Origin: Bugulina stolonifera
Lineage: Eukaryota; Bryozoa; Gymnolaemata; Cheilostomatida; Bugulidae
Direction: 5' to 3'
Length of the DNA stretch: 64,000 nt
NCBI GenBank assembly: GCA_935421135.1
Contig: OW285193.1
Location: 10,588,099 to 10,652,098 of the forward strand
The position numbers were made by a program, and so were the translations under genes. Shown here one piece after another: positions 1-13,269 of this stretch. Numbering within the stretch: the stretch's first letter is position 1; each line of letters opens with the position of its first letter. The notes beneath the pieces were generated by a model, which saw nothing but the letters and a program-made list of their open reading frames with translations, was not told the DNA's origin and did no database searches.

Positions 1-629
1 CAGATAGAACTACATGTTTCACATGTTTTCACATGAAATAGATACTATTCTAATTATTATTATTAATTTAGACCCTATTGAATTTATACAAGGGAAAAAT
101 TCTAACTCTGATAACTGGCTAATTTATCCACTTGCTTCCTTAGGAAAGTTATGAAGCTACGAAATTGAAATTGGAATTGAAATGTGTTGAGTTTTTATTC
201 TACAGGCATTTCTGCTAAAATCCTAGAACCTAGTTTCATGCCAGAGCCTTGAAATTAAAAATAGATAGGCATTATTTGTACTACCATATGACTATGATTG
301 ATAAGGAGACAGCATCAGAGTACTAGAGCATAATTTATAAACATCATATAGTGTCTCCCCCCCCCCCCCCACTCCACTAGTTCTATAACTACCCCTAGTT
401 GTCTCAGCTGTGGCTGTAATGCGTACATTTTCCTATCGAGTACCATTATTGACAGTATAATATATAAATGGAGTACAGTACCAGGTTTCCAAAATGTACA
501 TGTCCTTTGTTTTCGAAGTTTTTACAAACTGCCTTGAAATTTGCTAAAATACTTAACAGGGTACATATAGTTCTCAACGCAGAACACCATATATATAGTC
601 TAACATTGTTACAGAAATAATGCCCTCAC

Positions 630-809
630 CTGCACAGTTTTAGGAAAGGAGGGATAACTCCAAGCAATCGTTCCACTTGTACACTTGCTGCTGCTATCAA
701 AGTTGAAAATATGTCCTTTTGACAGCGTCTCAAAAGTGCACTCTCCTGCAGCCCAGGCACAACCAAGACTTGTCACCCAAACTAGTATAGTAGTAGCTTC
801 GACCCTCAT
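630..809 (-). CDS. First exon of a secreted or membrane protein (partial)
   Basis: The exon opens with ATG at 809-807 and runs 60 codons to a splice donor (CAG|GTGAGG) at 630/629. The first ~20 residues form a plausible signal peptide: short polar start, hydrophobic core with ILVWV, and small residues (AWAAG) suiting signal peptidase. The remaining ~40 residues contain two cysteines and no domain I recognise. The gene continues leftward out of the window, so its product is unknown. The clean signal peptide followed at once by a good donor makes a real first exon likely, but no second exon is visible to confirm it. Confidence 0.5.
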
Positions 810-2507
810 TCTATATCAGCTTTACTCTACATTCATCCAAATAGTGTAAGATGTCCTTCAGTACTAGTTTATTTATAGTGTAATGTGCTGCTCTTATCTT
901 AATGTATATTATGTAGTATGTACCAGATGTTACAAGGTATGTGAGCTCACAGATGTATCTCTGTTTGCTTCAAATATGTTTGTCATGTTGTTACTCACCA
1001 CTTGATAAAAATATACAGTCATGTAGAACTATGAAGCTTATTCTGTCAACTAGTACAGACTTCAAAACTACAGCAGACAGCCTTAGTCCCAATTATACAT
1101 TTAATATAATTCATGTACATGTACACAAATATAATTGCTCTTATTCTAAGTACCACTGCATTGTTTAGAAGCTCATGTAGACGTGTCAGTCAGCAGCTAC
1201 AGCTAGAAAAATATTGAAGACAAGTGTTGTGATTATCAGTTCCAAGGTTTATTATAAAATAATGTTACTACGTCAAAATACATTGAAAAATCTTAGTGTG
1301 AGCTAGTTCTTTTATTATGAATAGTAAAACAAGACGCATTTTATTTTGATTTGTTTCTAGTATTTCAACGCTCATCCGAGCATGCATTCTATTCATAGCA
1401 TATGTACACTGTAGTACAATCACGCCGTATAGTGTATCATTATTGAGTAATAAATCATCTTTTCTTTCACTGTCTTTGGTATTGTAACAGACAGGGGGAT
1501 ATAGGAAAAATCTCAACACCAGTCTATTTTCAAGAGGTTATGAATTTCACGGTAGGTCCCAGAACAAAATTATTCCTACTACTGTAAGAGTTATCTTCTC
1601 TTTCTTTTGTCAAAATTGCAGCGTAAGTACTTTCAGAGTTGCCCTCTCTTACTGCTAATTTTTTTGTCAAGAGGACAACTCCAAAAATATGTTGAAGCTA
1701 CATGCATCATTGGAGTTGTTTTCTCTTCTACTTTTTATCAAAAAGAAAGAACAACTCCAACTTTACATTTGCTGTCACCGTTTTAGGAGTTGTGCTCTCT
1801 TTGGGTTCATGTGTAAACTTTACTAAACTCAAGAGTGTAATGTTTTGTGTATTGTATAATGCTTATACAATCAGCTAGCTACCCAAATAAACAGGAAAGG
1901 TGGTACTGCACATTTGGACCAATTTTAAAACCTGCTAAATACAAATATAATATTATAGAAAATATGGGCAAATTTGAAATTATAATTATTATTATATTGA
2001 TGCAATAATTATATTCTAAGCATGACTGAAGATGGGAACAGTATGTCAGTAATTAAATACAATTCTGTAGGCCTAATGGACAAATTACTAAAGTTTTAAA
2101 TCATGCCATTATTTGTTATCATAAGATGACAGACAATGCTAGAGCTAAGGGTAGGAAGAATAGAATATTCTGGAATTTGAGTCTCTAATAAGATATAAAA
2201 ACCCAAGATTCTTGAACTTAGCCATAGTTTCAAGCTCTCTAAATGAATGACAGCAGACTTGTGTTGGTTAGACTGGAAGTGAGGCTGAGCTTTTTCATAG
2301 CTATATGTAAATAGCTATGAGGAATTGGCCAAGGTCATGGAAGGAGAAGGAAATTGCATGGAAGATATAGGAGGGTAGATACATAATAGAAGAGAGTATA
2401 TGTATATGCATTGAACCATTGACTAACCTACATAGTAAGTACAAGAGTTATATACTGTATATACTTATTCTATTGAGTGCGCTTAAACTAAGGCTAGTAC
2501 AATGTAC
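810..2507. other. Intergenic stretch with inverted-pair motif repeats
   Basis: I see no convincing gene here. From about 1580 to 1800 the sequence holds at least six copies of a short GAGTTGTCCTCTCTT-like motif in alternating orientation. Copies near 1635 and 1669, and near 1712 and 1748, face each other and could fold into hairpins. The rest is AT-rich and featureless to me. Confidence 0.5.
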
Positions 2508-2699
2508 TTATTCATAAATAATGTAGGTAGTGACTACAATAAGACTGACTCGTAGTGAGCCATTAGCCAGTACACTGAAATATAGCCTAGGAACCTGGTG
2601 TTCTTTATAAGTAACAGGAGTAGTGAGATCAGTAATAGAGTTACATGTAGAAATAGTGCTTCCAGTGTTGGTGCTGTCCTCCCTTTTACACTCATACCT
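2508..2699 (-). CDS. Possible terminal exon, product unknown
   Basis: On the minus strand a pyrimidine-rich tract and CAG acceptor (just right of 2699) precede an open stretch of about 63 codons ending in TAA. It has two cysteines, several Ser/Thr residues and a hydrophobic C-terminus (VSLIVVTTYII) that could be a short membrane or GPI-type tail. No upstream exon was found, so this is only a candidate. It could equally be chance open frame. Confidence 0.2.
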   Translation of the reverse strand, partial: RYECKREDSTNTGSTISTCNSITDLTTPVTYKEHQVPRLYFSVLANGSLRVSLIVVTTYIIYE

Positions 2700-2759
2700 G
2701 AAAGAAAGGGAACGACAGTGAAGCCACCAATAGCAAGACATGTTGTTAGTTAGGCAGCA

Positions 2760-4400
2760 GTTTTATAAATCACCTACACAAACGCATAAATAGAAAATAA
2801 ACAAAGTAGTATAAATATCTAATTGAAACTGGTATTAATGTTGTGTTTTACTATTTTGATGTATTTGACTTGTAATCTGATCCAAATTTATAGAGACATT
2901 GTCGCAATGATAATTACTACTTTAATATATATTCTCTGTGCTACCTGGAGTTTTTCATTTGGCAATATTCTTCTAGCACGGCATCACTAGTTTATTGCTG
3001 AAAGAACATGCTAGAAAAACCTGTCCATATAATTATTATGTGATATATACACCATAGATACCGTCATTCATGCATGTACAAATTATTGCACCGCATTCCT
3101 CAAGCCCAATAATGTTGTTAAATGAATATGCATATCATTTACATTATACCAAGTTACAAGAGTGTAAAAGTCACAGAACTTACTGCACAAATAACAGCCT
3201 TGCACTGCATACCCTTCTTACAGAAAGTTGTCCTCTCTCTATGAACACACAAGAGAAGACAACTTCTACCTTCTACAAGACTATCTAATTTATATGTTCT
3301 ATTCTACAGTGTAAAAGAGTGATGCCCTCCTACAAGAGGTAGCCAGTGATGATCCAATAACAACATTGTCAATCAACCCACTGACCAATCAGAACAGTAT
3401 TCAGCTAGTCTTGTGATCTACAGAGAAGGGTTTGGTTTCCACTTGTTTTGTTTACTAATTATAAGAAGCAATTTTTCACTGTGTTGGTGATGCACAGTAG
3501 TTTACAGTTTGAATCTGACAGTATAGTAGTCCTCCAACTGTGTATGTACAAGTATATATTATGTTATCTGCTTGTTTTTAGACGAGATGCAGGTCTACCA
3601 ATTTTCAAGCAAGTGTGTATCCACTATGCACATTGGTGTTTACTGCATCTCCCCAGCGCGGGAAAGAAGACTTGGTGAGAAACAGATTGAGTTTAGAGAG
3701 GGGGCAACTACCAATTAGCCTAATATCAGTACAAGAACAGACAATGCAACTTGACTGTACTATGAAGTGTTATTTGCATCAGTGGTGGCATGTATCTCTT
3801 TGTCATGAGAGTTACTTGCTCTTGGAACTTGAGACAGCACAGAGAGAACAACTTCGAAAATGTGCTTCTACATGCTAAAATAGGACAAGGGGCCTCATAC
3901 AGGTATCTAGAGAAGTGCAGACTTTCAGAATGTGAAGCGATGAGCTGAATGTTTCTAACACATGCAATTATATGTAAAGATTTCATCACGTATTCTAGTT
4001 GGTACTGAGGCAAATAGCTAGAGTTCTGTAATCTTTCATATTTATTAGTTATTCCATCTGAATGATTTTTATACTTGAATGTTGTGTTTATATATCTACA
4101 TGTTCATTGGTGTCTTTACCTGTATTTATACAATAAAATATCTTTCTCAACTTTTTGTATAGATATATAGTAATTATTCTTTCAATTAGTTTGTCATGTT
4201 CAGATAAGCCATGTATCATTGTGAAATGTTGCAAAGTATAATGATGCTGAAGTTGTCATTTTGGCAACTATTTATTATTGTCGCAAAATAAAATTTTCCA
4301 TGAACTTAATAATGAATAAAAACAACATAATAAAATAATAATAATATACACAAAAAAGCAACAAGATAGAACAAAATATTATATAAAACATAAATGACAA
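2760..4400. other. Intergenic, no supported gene
   Basis: Short open frames occur on both strands but none has a recognisable domain or matching splice partners. An inverted pair of the GTTGTCCTCTC motif lies at about 3222-3265, with arms about 13 bp long. A possible exon-like piece at 3580-3674 (TTTTTAG acceptor, GTGAGA donor) could not be joined to anything. Confidence 0.4.
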
Positions 4401-4406
4401 TAGTGG

Positions 4407-6558
4407 GTTTATCTGTCATTAGGCTAGAGACACAGTGGTGATGGTAGTAGGGATGAAGGTATACTGCTTATACACACAAGTGCTCACACACATTACAACT
4501 ACATGTAATCTCTTAGCCTATGCTCCTAAATCATACAGCCTATCCTCATGACTTGTCTACATGTACATGGTGAGGTGAGTCTATTCTGCTTGTTTAGGGT
4601 CCACGTAGGAGTTAATCCAAACCAATTAACTTCCTGAAACACGGGTTACCTCTCTGGTTGCTGGGCTGTATGAAGTGTCTTTACCTACCACCTACAGGCC
4701 AAGTCAGATCTGATTATTGCGTCTTTCAAGTACCCATGCTGTACTTGTCTAGTCATGCCACAGTACCTGATTGCTGTTGGATGTTATGCTGTATCTAATT
4801 ATGGAGTTAGTCTTAGTTAATCCTACAGTATAGTTTTACCTCAGTGTTTGTGGTCACTACTACCTGGCAAATCACACTTCTTTGGAGAAAGTATGAACTT
4901 CAGAGGTCATTGAGCTAACAACACACTTCTGCTATAATTGGCAAGATTATGAAAAATTCCTAAACACACTCAGAATTATGATCCAGCTAATAAACTCCAT
5001 GTGAGTAGATGTGACCATGGCAACAAGCAAGGAGTAAAGATAATTATAGGGTGTATATAAAACCAGAGTATAAAGATAATTATAGGGTGTAAAAAACCAG
5101 GGAGTAAAGACAATATTATAAGGTGTAGTGAAGATAATTATAGGTGAAGGTATATAAGTGAAGATAATTATAGGGTGCAACAAGCCAGAAAGTAAAGATA
5201 ATTACAGGGTGTAAAAAACCAGGAAGTAAAAATAATTACAGGGTGTGACGAACCAGGAAGCAAAGATAATTATAGGGTGTAAAAAACCAGAGAGTAAAGA
5301 CAATATTGTAAGGTGTAGTGAAGATAATTATAGGTGAAGGTATATAAGTGAAGATAATTATAGGGTGCAACAAGCCAGAAAGTAAAGATAATTACAGGAT
5401 GTAAAAAACCAGGAAGTAAAAATAATTATAGGGTGTGACGAACCAGGAAGTAAAGATAATTATAAGATGTGACAAACCAGGAAGTGAAGATAATTATAGG
5501 GTGCAACAAACCAGGAATTAAAGATAATTACAGGATGTAAAAAACCAGGAAGTAAAAATAATTATAGGGTGTGACGAACCAGGAAGCAAAGATAATTATA
5601 GGGTGTAAAAAACCAGAGAGTAAAGACAATATTGTAAGGTGTAGTGAAGATAATTATAGGTGAAGGTATATAAGTGAAGATAATTATAGGGTGCAACAAG
5701 CCAGAAAGTAAAGATAATTACAGGATGTAAAAAACCAAGAAGTAAAAATAATTATAGGATGTGACAAACCAGGAAGTAAAGATGATATTATAGTGTAGCA
5801 AAGGAGGAAGTAAATATAATTACAGGGTGTAACAAACTAGGAAGTAAATTAGATTGAAGAAGACAGAATTTTTGCTTGTTTACTTGAAGAGTGATTACTA
5901 AAGATAGGATTGATAGTTAATAGAGATATCTTAAAGTTTTAGTAGTGCGTAGTATGAGTGCTATCATAAAATGGAGTTTATTAGCTGGGACTTTGATACA
6001 TGTTTCAAATTTTGTGATATCTTTGCCAATTATAACAGGAGTGTGTTGCTAGCTCAATGACCTCTGAAGGTCACACTTTCTCTAAAGAAGTGTGATTTGC
6101 TAGGTAGAAGTAACCACAAACACTGAGGTAGAACCATACTGTAGGACTAACTAAGGCTGACCCCATAACTAGATACAGCATAACATCCCCCAGAAATCAA
6201 ATACCAGGACAGGACTAGACAAGTACAGCATGGGCACTTGAAAGACACAGCCATCAGATCTGACCTGGTCAGTAGGTGGTAGGTAAAGACACTTCATACA
6301 GCCCAGCAACCAGAGGGGTAGCCTGTGCTTCAAGGAGCAGATTGGTTTGGATTAACTCCTACGTGGACCCTAAACAAGCAGAATAGACTCACCTCACCAT
6401 GTACATGTAGACAAGTCATGAGGATAGGCTGAATAATTTAGGAGCATAGACTAAGAGATTACATGTAGTTGTAATGTGTGTGAGCACTTGTGTGTATATG
6501 AACAGCATCACTCCATCCTTAGTGCCACTGTGTCTGTATAGCCTGATGACTGATAAAC
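4407..6558. mobile_element. Foldback-like element with long inverted arms
   Basis: Sequence 4407-5000 recurs in reverse complement at 5971-6558 with moderate divergence. For example GGGTCCACGTAGGAGTTAAT near 4600 reappears inverted near 6345, and the GTTTAT outer end matches the ATAAAC outer end. Between the arms lies a tandem repeat array. Long inverted arms around a minisatellite are typical of foldback or large MITE-type DNA elements. I see no transposase and no clear target-site duplication, so the exact outer limits are uncertain by a few bases. Confidence 0.75.
5025..5850. repeat. Minisatellite of about 36 bp inside the foldback element
   Basis: Roughly 20 imperfect copies of a unit built from GATAATTATAGGGTGTAA followed by AAACCAGGAAGTAAA. 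A higher-order block of several units (including an AAGACAATATTGTAAGG variant) is itself repeated, near 5100, 5300 and 5630, showing amplification by unequal exchange. It is non-coding; the isoleucine-rich open frame on the minus strand is a by-product of the repeat. Confidence 0.85.
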
Positions 6559-6822
6559 ACACTTTGATAAATCAGAATATTCAATGTGTCTGTGTTTGAC
6601 CTCTTCCATTCTGCATTCACTGCCACAATATAACATCATCCCATCTTGAGCTTCTACAGATTCTACAAATATCATAGTGGTTGATAGAGAATCATAAATG
6701 AAATGTTATAAAGGACTGGTACTAAACATCACAGGAATTAAATACTAAATAAGCAGTTAAATAGAAGGTCTAGTAGTAAACACATATACATACCTGATGC
6801 CGATGAGCAAATGCGTAGCTTT

Positions 6823-9800
6823 CTACCAATAGTTTCTAAGAATAAATTGTTCCATTTCTTCTGATATCTTTAGTGTTCCTAGTCCTACAACACAGAAAGA
6901 TATAATTATGTAACGAGTTTATTGTTATTCCAATCTATGCTAATACTAGTCCTACAACATCTATGTGTATAAGCCAATGAAATATATGATATAATAATAT
7001 AGTATATGGCATTCAAGAGTTGATAACTCCTATCTATCTTTACAAGTTATAGTGACTACCATAGATATTATATATATACATGTTAGGGGGTTTGGCCATT
7101 TTCTATATATATAATGTATTTTTAGCAAGTATAAATTCCTTGCTAAAAATACATTACATATATATACATGTATATCTATAGTGACTACACAGAAATGAGC
7201 AAGTTATTCTGTTAGTGATGTGTGTACATATTAGTATTGAACATTACCTTATAATATAGTTTCCTCGATCTCAATCTTTTATCATCTCCAATAGAAAGAA
7301 TAGTTGATGCCATTCAGAATATGTTCAAAGTCACTCTTCCTAAAGCTGGTAGCTAATACATTAACCACATACAGCTTATAGTTCAACAGCAGACATCTTC
7401 CACTCCTACTGACTGAGTTCCAAGAGCAGAGCTCTCCACATAATTGAAGATCTAGGGTTTACGAATTCCACTGCAAAGTACAACAGGTTGACAACGTCTG
7501 AGTACACGGTACAACAGTATTTTTCTAGGAGAATAGAGAGGAGGAATTATCCAAAGTATTTCCAACTGGTGAAAACACTTGATTTACAGTCAGACATAAA
7601 TTCCTTCAGATGTTTTATAACTTATAAGTACAAACTTATCTCACCTTTTCTGAATGTAAATCTTATCTATCCATGGATCATCATCATCATATTTATAGTT
7701 GGACTCCGTAAGGTGTTCTCTTAATGCGATATACGGGAAGGTTGCTTTAGTATTCAGTGTTTGGTATAGTACTAGTGAGAAATCTGTATGAGATGTAGCA
7801 TGAGATGATATCAGTAGGGTTTGATCGACTTAGCTAAATCCGGCGACTCACAACAAGGTCGCTTATTGGGAGGTGTAGGTTAGGGATGGATTAGGTCCTT
7901 TGGATGTGCACTGGATACGAGAACTGTTTGGCGTCTGTAGTGATCAACCCTTTAGTAGCTTCGTGTCGGGTATAGTGGGTGCTCTGGTTGGGTAGCATCA
8001 GTTCTTTGTCTACAGTAGCCTGATTTAACAAAATTCGAGCGTACATGTACATATCACAATTGTTCCACCTACATGTAGTTTCTCAGACAGGCTAGTCATA
8101 TGTAACCATGAGGTTACCGATGTGGTCAAATGTCTTATGGTTATTACACCATCGAAAAGCCTTGCGATGGATATTCTCAAGCATTTTTACATATTTACAC
8201 ACATGGGGAAAGCAGATTTAGCAGGAGTATTCAAGGATGGGTCGGCACAAGGTAAAGTAGGCAGTACGCTTGGCACGGAGCTTTGCTTTCTTCAAATTGT
8301 GCATGAGCATATGTAGGATAACATTGGCCTTTTCACATATATGGGTAATGTGATTTGTAAAACAAAGTTTGTCATCAATAAGTACTCCAAGATAACGGAT
8401 AACATTTACAGAGCTGATGGGGTGGTTATTTAATGTGTAGAGTGGTAGTATATCATTAAAGAGGTGGGTGATTCTTATGTGTTCGCATTTAGAAACATTG
8501 AAGAGCATCTGGGATTCTTCTGTCCATCGGTGTAAGTTGTCAAGGTCTTTCTCTAGATGGGATTCATCACTGGTAGATAACGTAGGGTGGTATACGAGAG
8601 AGTCATCTGCAAACAGCTTCAGGTGTGATGTGGAAATAACACGGGGCATGTCGTTTATATACATCAAGAACAGCAATGGGCCTAGGACGCTGCCTTGAGA
8701 AGCGCCAGAAGTGACGGGTTTCAGAGAAGAGATTGTGTTGTTTACAGTAACTGGAAGTTTTCAGTTTGAGAGCCAGGAGGGGGTACAGGCTGGGATTTGA
8801 CTGTGGACTCATGTGGAATTGAGCTCAATCAGTTGTTGAAAGTGTATAGTAGTTTCCTAGCCTCTGTTTCATAAATAGTTGATTTGTATAGAACCTGTAT
8901 TGTGGTGAGCTCAGGTAATATAAAGTTGTCTTATCTCTATCCTTATAGACTAAAATGACAGGTTATCTTTTCACTGTATCTCTACTATCAAAGTTCTGAC
9001 ATGGAGTTATCCTCTTTTTTTTAAAGTTTATATGAAGTCATCCTCTTTTTTTTCTCTATGTGGATGTGAGGCTGTCCACTTTATTTCACTCTACTATAAC
9101 ATGAAACTGTCCTCTTTTTTCTCTCTTAGCTCTAATACGAATTTGTCTGCTCCATGTCTTTTATGATATGCAGCAACCCTTGCTCTCCTTCTCTTAACTA
9201 CGATTTGAAGTTATCATCTCTTTTTCTCTTGACATTAACAGGCAGTTGATCTTTTCTTTTACTATCAATGAAGTTATGTTCTCTCTTTCTCTATACTAGA
9301 ATTTTTTTCTCCTTTTCTGGCAGCAATTTTCTATGAAAACAAAAAAAGAAGAAAACTTAGTAGTTAACACAGCAGCTCATGCATATAAACTAATACTTGA
9401 GTTACACAAAAGATTGGTCAATTAGAAGAAATTCCGAAAGGTCAGAAGTTATAGCTGAGTACTTACCTACAGCCAGTATGTTTACTACTTCCATTTCATC
9501 TGATAACTGTGTGTGACACCAGTCTTCATCTTTCTTGGCTAACACTGCAATCCAGTCACCTATGTAAAGAAATACACTAGTTATTAAACATTATATGATA
9601 TTCTAAGCCAGTTGTAGCAAAATTCTTGTCAGGTTCCAACACAACAATGTGAAGTAGAAATTGTATGCCGTTCAAATTCAAAAGCAGGTAACATCAGTTT
9701 AATTTTACGTAACACAATCGAGCATGTAAGTCACGATACAACATTAGGCTAAGATAATATACTGATCAATGTAGGCTTATCATTTGAAAAATTTGAATGT

Positions 9801-10579
9801 GCAACTGTTCGAAAAAGACAGTTTGAAACAGGATGTTTCGAAAGTGGACAGTTCAACACTGAACAGTTCAAAACGCCTAATCCCAAACCCCAACCACCAG
9901 ATTTCAACTAATTTTTATTTTCAATACTATTTTTTCATTTAATTAATTAAATTAATTAAGTAAAATCAATTATCTGCAAGTTGTGTTCTTCTAAATGCAA
10001 TCTACACAGTTTCGAACTGTCCAATTGTGAAACGTCCTTTTTCGAACTGTCTTTTTCGAAATGTCCCTTTACCGAACACATTTTTTGTTCTATTTAGATT
10101 TAAAAGAAAGTAAATTTAATAAAAATTCAGAAAATATTTATGGCTGCTGCGTGGATCAAGTCAGTAAAAAACACTTGGTACTGTTTGTACCTAAGACTAT
10201 TTAAGACTTTGATGGATTGAAATCCTACAGCCAAGAGAGTTGAACTGTAAATAGTCATCGTTACTGTAAACATCAACTTTTACAGTCATAATGTAGTAAT
10301 AGGCCTAGAACCACTAAATTTTGGTCGCATTTTATATGATATGATATGAGTTTGAGTAGTAACATTTCCACAACCTAATCCATGATACTGGACAATAGTG
10401 TATATATGTAACGAGCCATTGATTTAAATTGTTCAACTAGACATTCCCTTCCTAAATATTTTTATGGTGGAGAAGTTGCATCCTTAGAATTTAAAGTCTC
10501 TATTAAAAGTTTTTTGCTATATTCATATTAGAAATAAAATTACCTTCAAGTGTGGCTCCATGGCTGATAAGAATGGTTG
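6823..10579 (-). CDS. Unrecognised spliced gene, last three exons (partial)
   Basis: Three minus-strand exons join in phase: 10579-10544 (ending GAAG|GTAATT), 9559-9467 (CATAG acceptor, GTAG|GTAAGT donor) and 6884-6823 (GTTGTAG acceptor, ending TAG). Together they give about 63 residues of well-behaved sequence containing GDWIAVLAKKDEDW and ending LRNYW. I do not recognise the family. The exact phase match across two introns (2+90+1 and 2+60 nt) and good splice sites support a real gene whose 5' exons lie further right and were not found. A LINE fragment sits in the second intron. The first exon, only 36 bp, is the weakest. Confidence 0.5.
7112..7156. repeat. Perfect short hairpin
   Basis: Arms at 7112-7129 and 7139-7156 are exact reverse complements (18 bp, TTTTTAGCAAG core) separated by 9 bases, and are flanked by TATATA runs on both sides. 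This resembles the end of a small palindromic MITE; no function can be assigned. Confidence 0.7.
8060..8760 (-). pseudogene. Degenerate non-LTR retrotransposon reverse transcriptase fragment
   Basis: The minus strand encodes the middle and end of a LINE-type reverse transcriptase: SGASQGSVLGPLLF, then the catalytic LFADDSLVY (FADD), then RYLGVLIDD and a thumb-like region ending in RPILEYSC. A stop (TAA, at about 8220) interrupts the frame where similar-looking sequence (LENIHRKAF) continues, and upstream the frame is closed by a stop near 8765. The piece is therefore 5'-truncated and inactive. The pattern fits Jockey/CR1-like LINEs. It lies inside an intron of the unrecognised minus-strand gene. 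Confidence 0.85.
9785..10085. mobile_element. Probable MITE with TTCGAA-rich inverted ends
   Basis: The left end (about 9785-9870) contains GTTCGAAAAAGACAGTT and repeated GGACAGTTC. The right end (about 9995-10080) contains the reverse complement series GAACTGTCC, TTTTTCGAACTGTCTTTT. The inverted ends carry internally repeated half-units. The interior is AT-rich and without genes. No target duplication was identified, so the limits are approximate. Confidence 0.55.
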
Positions 10580-10849
10580 CTGTTACAGAGTCTATCAGAG
10601 TCTATTCTTAAGGAGCTGATCTGTAACTATACACGTCGTAGTCTCCAAGTTTAATCACGTCAACGACAGACTCTATAGGCTATGTGCTGATCAGTGATCA
10701 CATATTCTACATTACGCTGATCACATTCCTATGGCATCTGCTTTCATTCTTCTTTTTTGTTGACTGACTTGCAAGTCGTAACCAAGAATTTCTACAGATT
10801 TAGAGCTGACAAATCTGCAAGGTAAAAGAAGTTTATAAGAGATTAACAA

Positions 10850-11015
10850 GCCTGACTGTGAAGTACAAAAGGTTGACAACTCAGATTCAAAAGTAAAAGA
10901 GGTTGACAAGTTTGACTCTGAAGTGAAAGAAGTTGACAAGTCTGAATGAAAGATTCAAAGGGTTGACAAGTCAGACTGCAAAGTGCAAGGATATGGCAAG
11001 TCTGACTGCAAAGTA
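10850..11015. repeat. Tandem repeat, units of about 34 bp
   Basis: Imperfect copies of a unit containing GACTCTGAAGTGAAAGAAG and TTGACAAGTC run through this stretch. The units keep one frame partly open, but a TGA interrupts it and no splice context is visible, so I treat it as a non-coding minisatellite. Confidence 0.6.
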
Positions 11016-11465
11016 CAAATCACTCAATAGTCAATATGAATATGAGTGATTCAATAATCTGACTGAAGAGATTAGACTTAGAGAGACTTCCTAAAGTAAA
11101 TACTGTATTTTTGCATTCAATGATATGATTCATAGCAAGGAGTACTCCTTGTTCATAGTATAGTTTCAGTTTATTTGATTTGAACTTCAAAATGAATTTC
11201 TCTGAATTTATCAAATTATTAATAAATTCAACTCACCTTATTTGGATATGAAATTCAGACTGTATATTTGATATATTCATACATGTACATGTATATTATA
11301 TAGTATAGTAGGTTTAGTGCGTCCATTAGTATTATAATAATTATTAGGATTATTAGTATTTTTATTTTAATTAATAATATTCAACCACCTGTTGAAAGTT
11401 ATTAGCAGTTTCTTAGCCTTTGCTCCATAGTCAATTGGAGACTTGCTCCTATGCCAGTCAAATGA

Positions 11466-11610
11466 CATTTAGGAGTTATACTCTCACTTGTCGCTACTAT
11501 AATATATTTAGGAGTTATACTCTCTCTTGTCGCTACTATAATATATTTAGGAGTTATACTCTCTCTTGTCGCTACTATGATACATTTAGGAGTTATACTC
11601 TCTCTTGTCT
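11466..11610. repeat. 39-bp minisatellite carrying the GGAGTTAT motif
   Basis: Four near-identical 39-bp units start near 11470, 11509, 11548 and 11587. Each begins TTAGGAGTTATACTCTCT and continues TTGTCGCTACTATAATATA. The head of the unit is the same GGAGTT(G/A)T-CTCTC motif found scattered over the window, here amplified in tandem. Confidence 0.85.
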
Positions 11611-11639
11611 CTACCTTGCATAATTGTTAACTAAAATTG

Positions 11640-13265
11640 GGGGTTTGGTATTGTCAATTATAACATTTAATTGGAGCCAAAGTACTTAGGACTCACCAGC
11701 TGTACGTAGTATGTAGTGGTAGTACGCTGTCTGATCTTGATCTACAATGTAGTAAGCTGTGTGGCGTAGGTTCTGGTTCTGTGGTCTAGGATGTGGCGGT
11801 GTTGACTCTATTCCGAGGTCTACAACGAGATAGTTGTTCCGCATATATCTGTGCTCTTTAGTACGCCTTAATATGAGCTACTGGGTAGCATACGATCCAC
11901 CTGCACTCCACACGCTCCACACTGTTGTAGTTTAGTTTAGTTTTTAGCGTTTTTGCTTTAGTGCTTTATTAGTTTTTATTTGGTTTTCTGTTTTGTAGTT
12001 TTTCTTTCATTTTTGTGTTTTCCACTAGCTTATACATTTGTATAATATGTATGTGTACGACTATATCGCCGTCCACTCTTGTCACTGTGTGACTTATCTA
12101 CAGGTATGTCGACAGTCTATACTGCTGTCTCTCCATGCCTCATTTTCACAGTCTACTCTAGGTATCTGTTTATCTATCTCTCTACTGAGACTATTCTACA
12201 GTGTGGGTACTCCTCTCCTATATATACTTGTACCTGTCCGATCTACAGTCAGCCAATCAATTTTAGTGAGGAGTTATATTCTCTCAAGTACACAAGAGTG
12301 GACAACTCTTGTGTCGCTACTAAACATATAAGTAGGAGTTGTTCTTTGCTTCCCTTCTGCTAACTATCTTTTATTATTTAATGTAGCTACTAATCATTTT
12401 TAATATGAAGTTTTTCTTGTCTGTTTCTTTACCATAAAAGCTCTTCCTTTTCTCTCCATTTTCATTTGACTGAATTTTTCTCTAGAGGAAAAATGAGAGA
12501 GGGTAACTTCCTATTTGAATCAAGGAGTGAGATGCAAGTCTTCTTACTCCTTGCCTCCATATTACACATATTCACACCAAAGCTGCAAGAGATGCAAATG
12601 TAGGCTACATGCTCTGTACTTGTACTTGTTCAATGAACTCCTATTGGTTAGAAATGATAATGGTAACTTTCTATTGACATAAATATTGTTGAAGGTCACA
12701 TAGAGTGTACATGTACATGTACATGTATGTTCCGAGAATAGAGAAAACTGGAGGTACAGGGCTAATAGACATCCAGCTGGGCCAGAGAGCAACTGTATGG
12801 TTATCACTGCTGGTAAGAGAGTAGACAACTTCCGTTTACAAAATATTGACTCTTTTTTATATTATTATTATTACGGTATCACAACTGCTTATTCTGGGGT
12901 ACTAGGTGCATAGCTATCCTTATGGCTTATCTCCTTGCTAGTAATCAACCCCTCCAATAGTAGTTAGTAGTTGATAAAGTATATTATAACTTTACTGCAC
13001 CATTCAATATTCAATTTTACTTACTACCATCTGTATAAAAGTTTTCTTTTTTAATCCAACTGGAAAAACTCAGTCTCCATCCAAACTATATTACCACTTA
13101 GCAGTTACAAACATAATCTATAATCTAAGCATAACGGCTGGCAAATGCTGCTAGAACATTAACTTGGTAACTGTTGACAGCTTAGTACCTTATAACCACT
13201 CTAAACATTTATATTGTACATGTATGTACTGCTCTATTAGATTAGCATGACATTGCAGGCACCAT
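11640..13265. other. Intergenic, no supported gene
   Basis: Several short open frames exist, but none shows a domain or coherent splice structure. Further copies of the AGGAGTT-CTCTC motif occur near 12260 and 12332. Confidence 0.4.
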
Positions 13266-13269
13266 TTCC

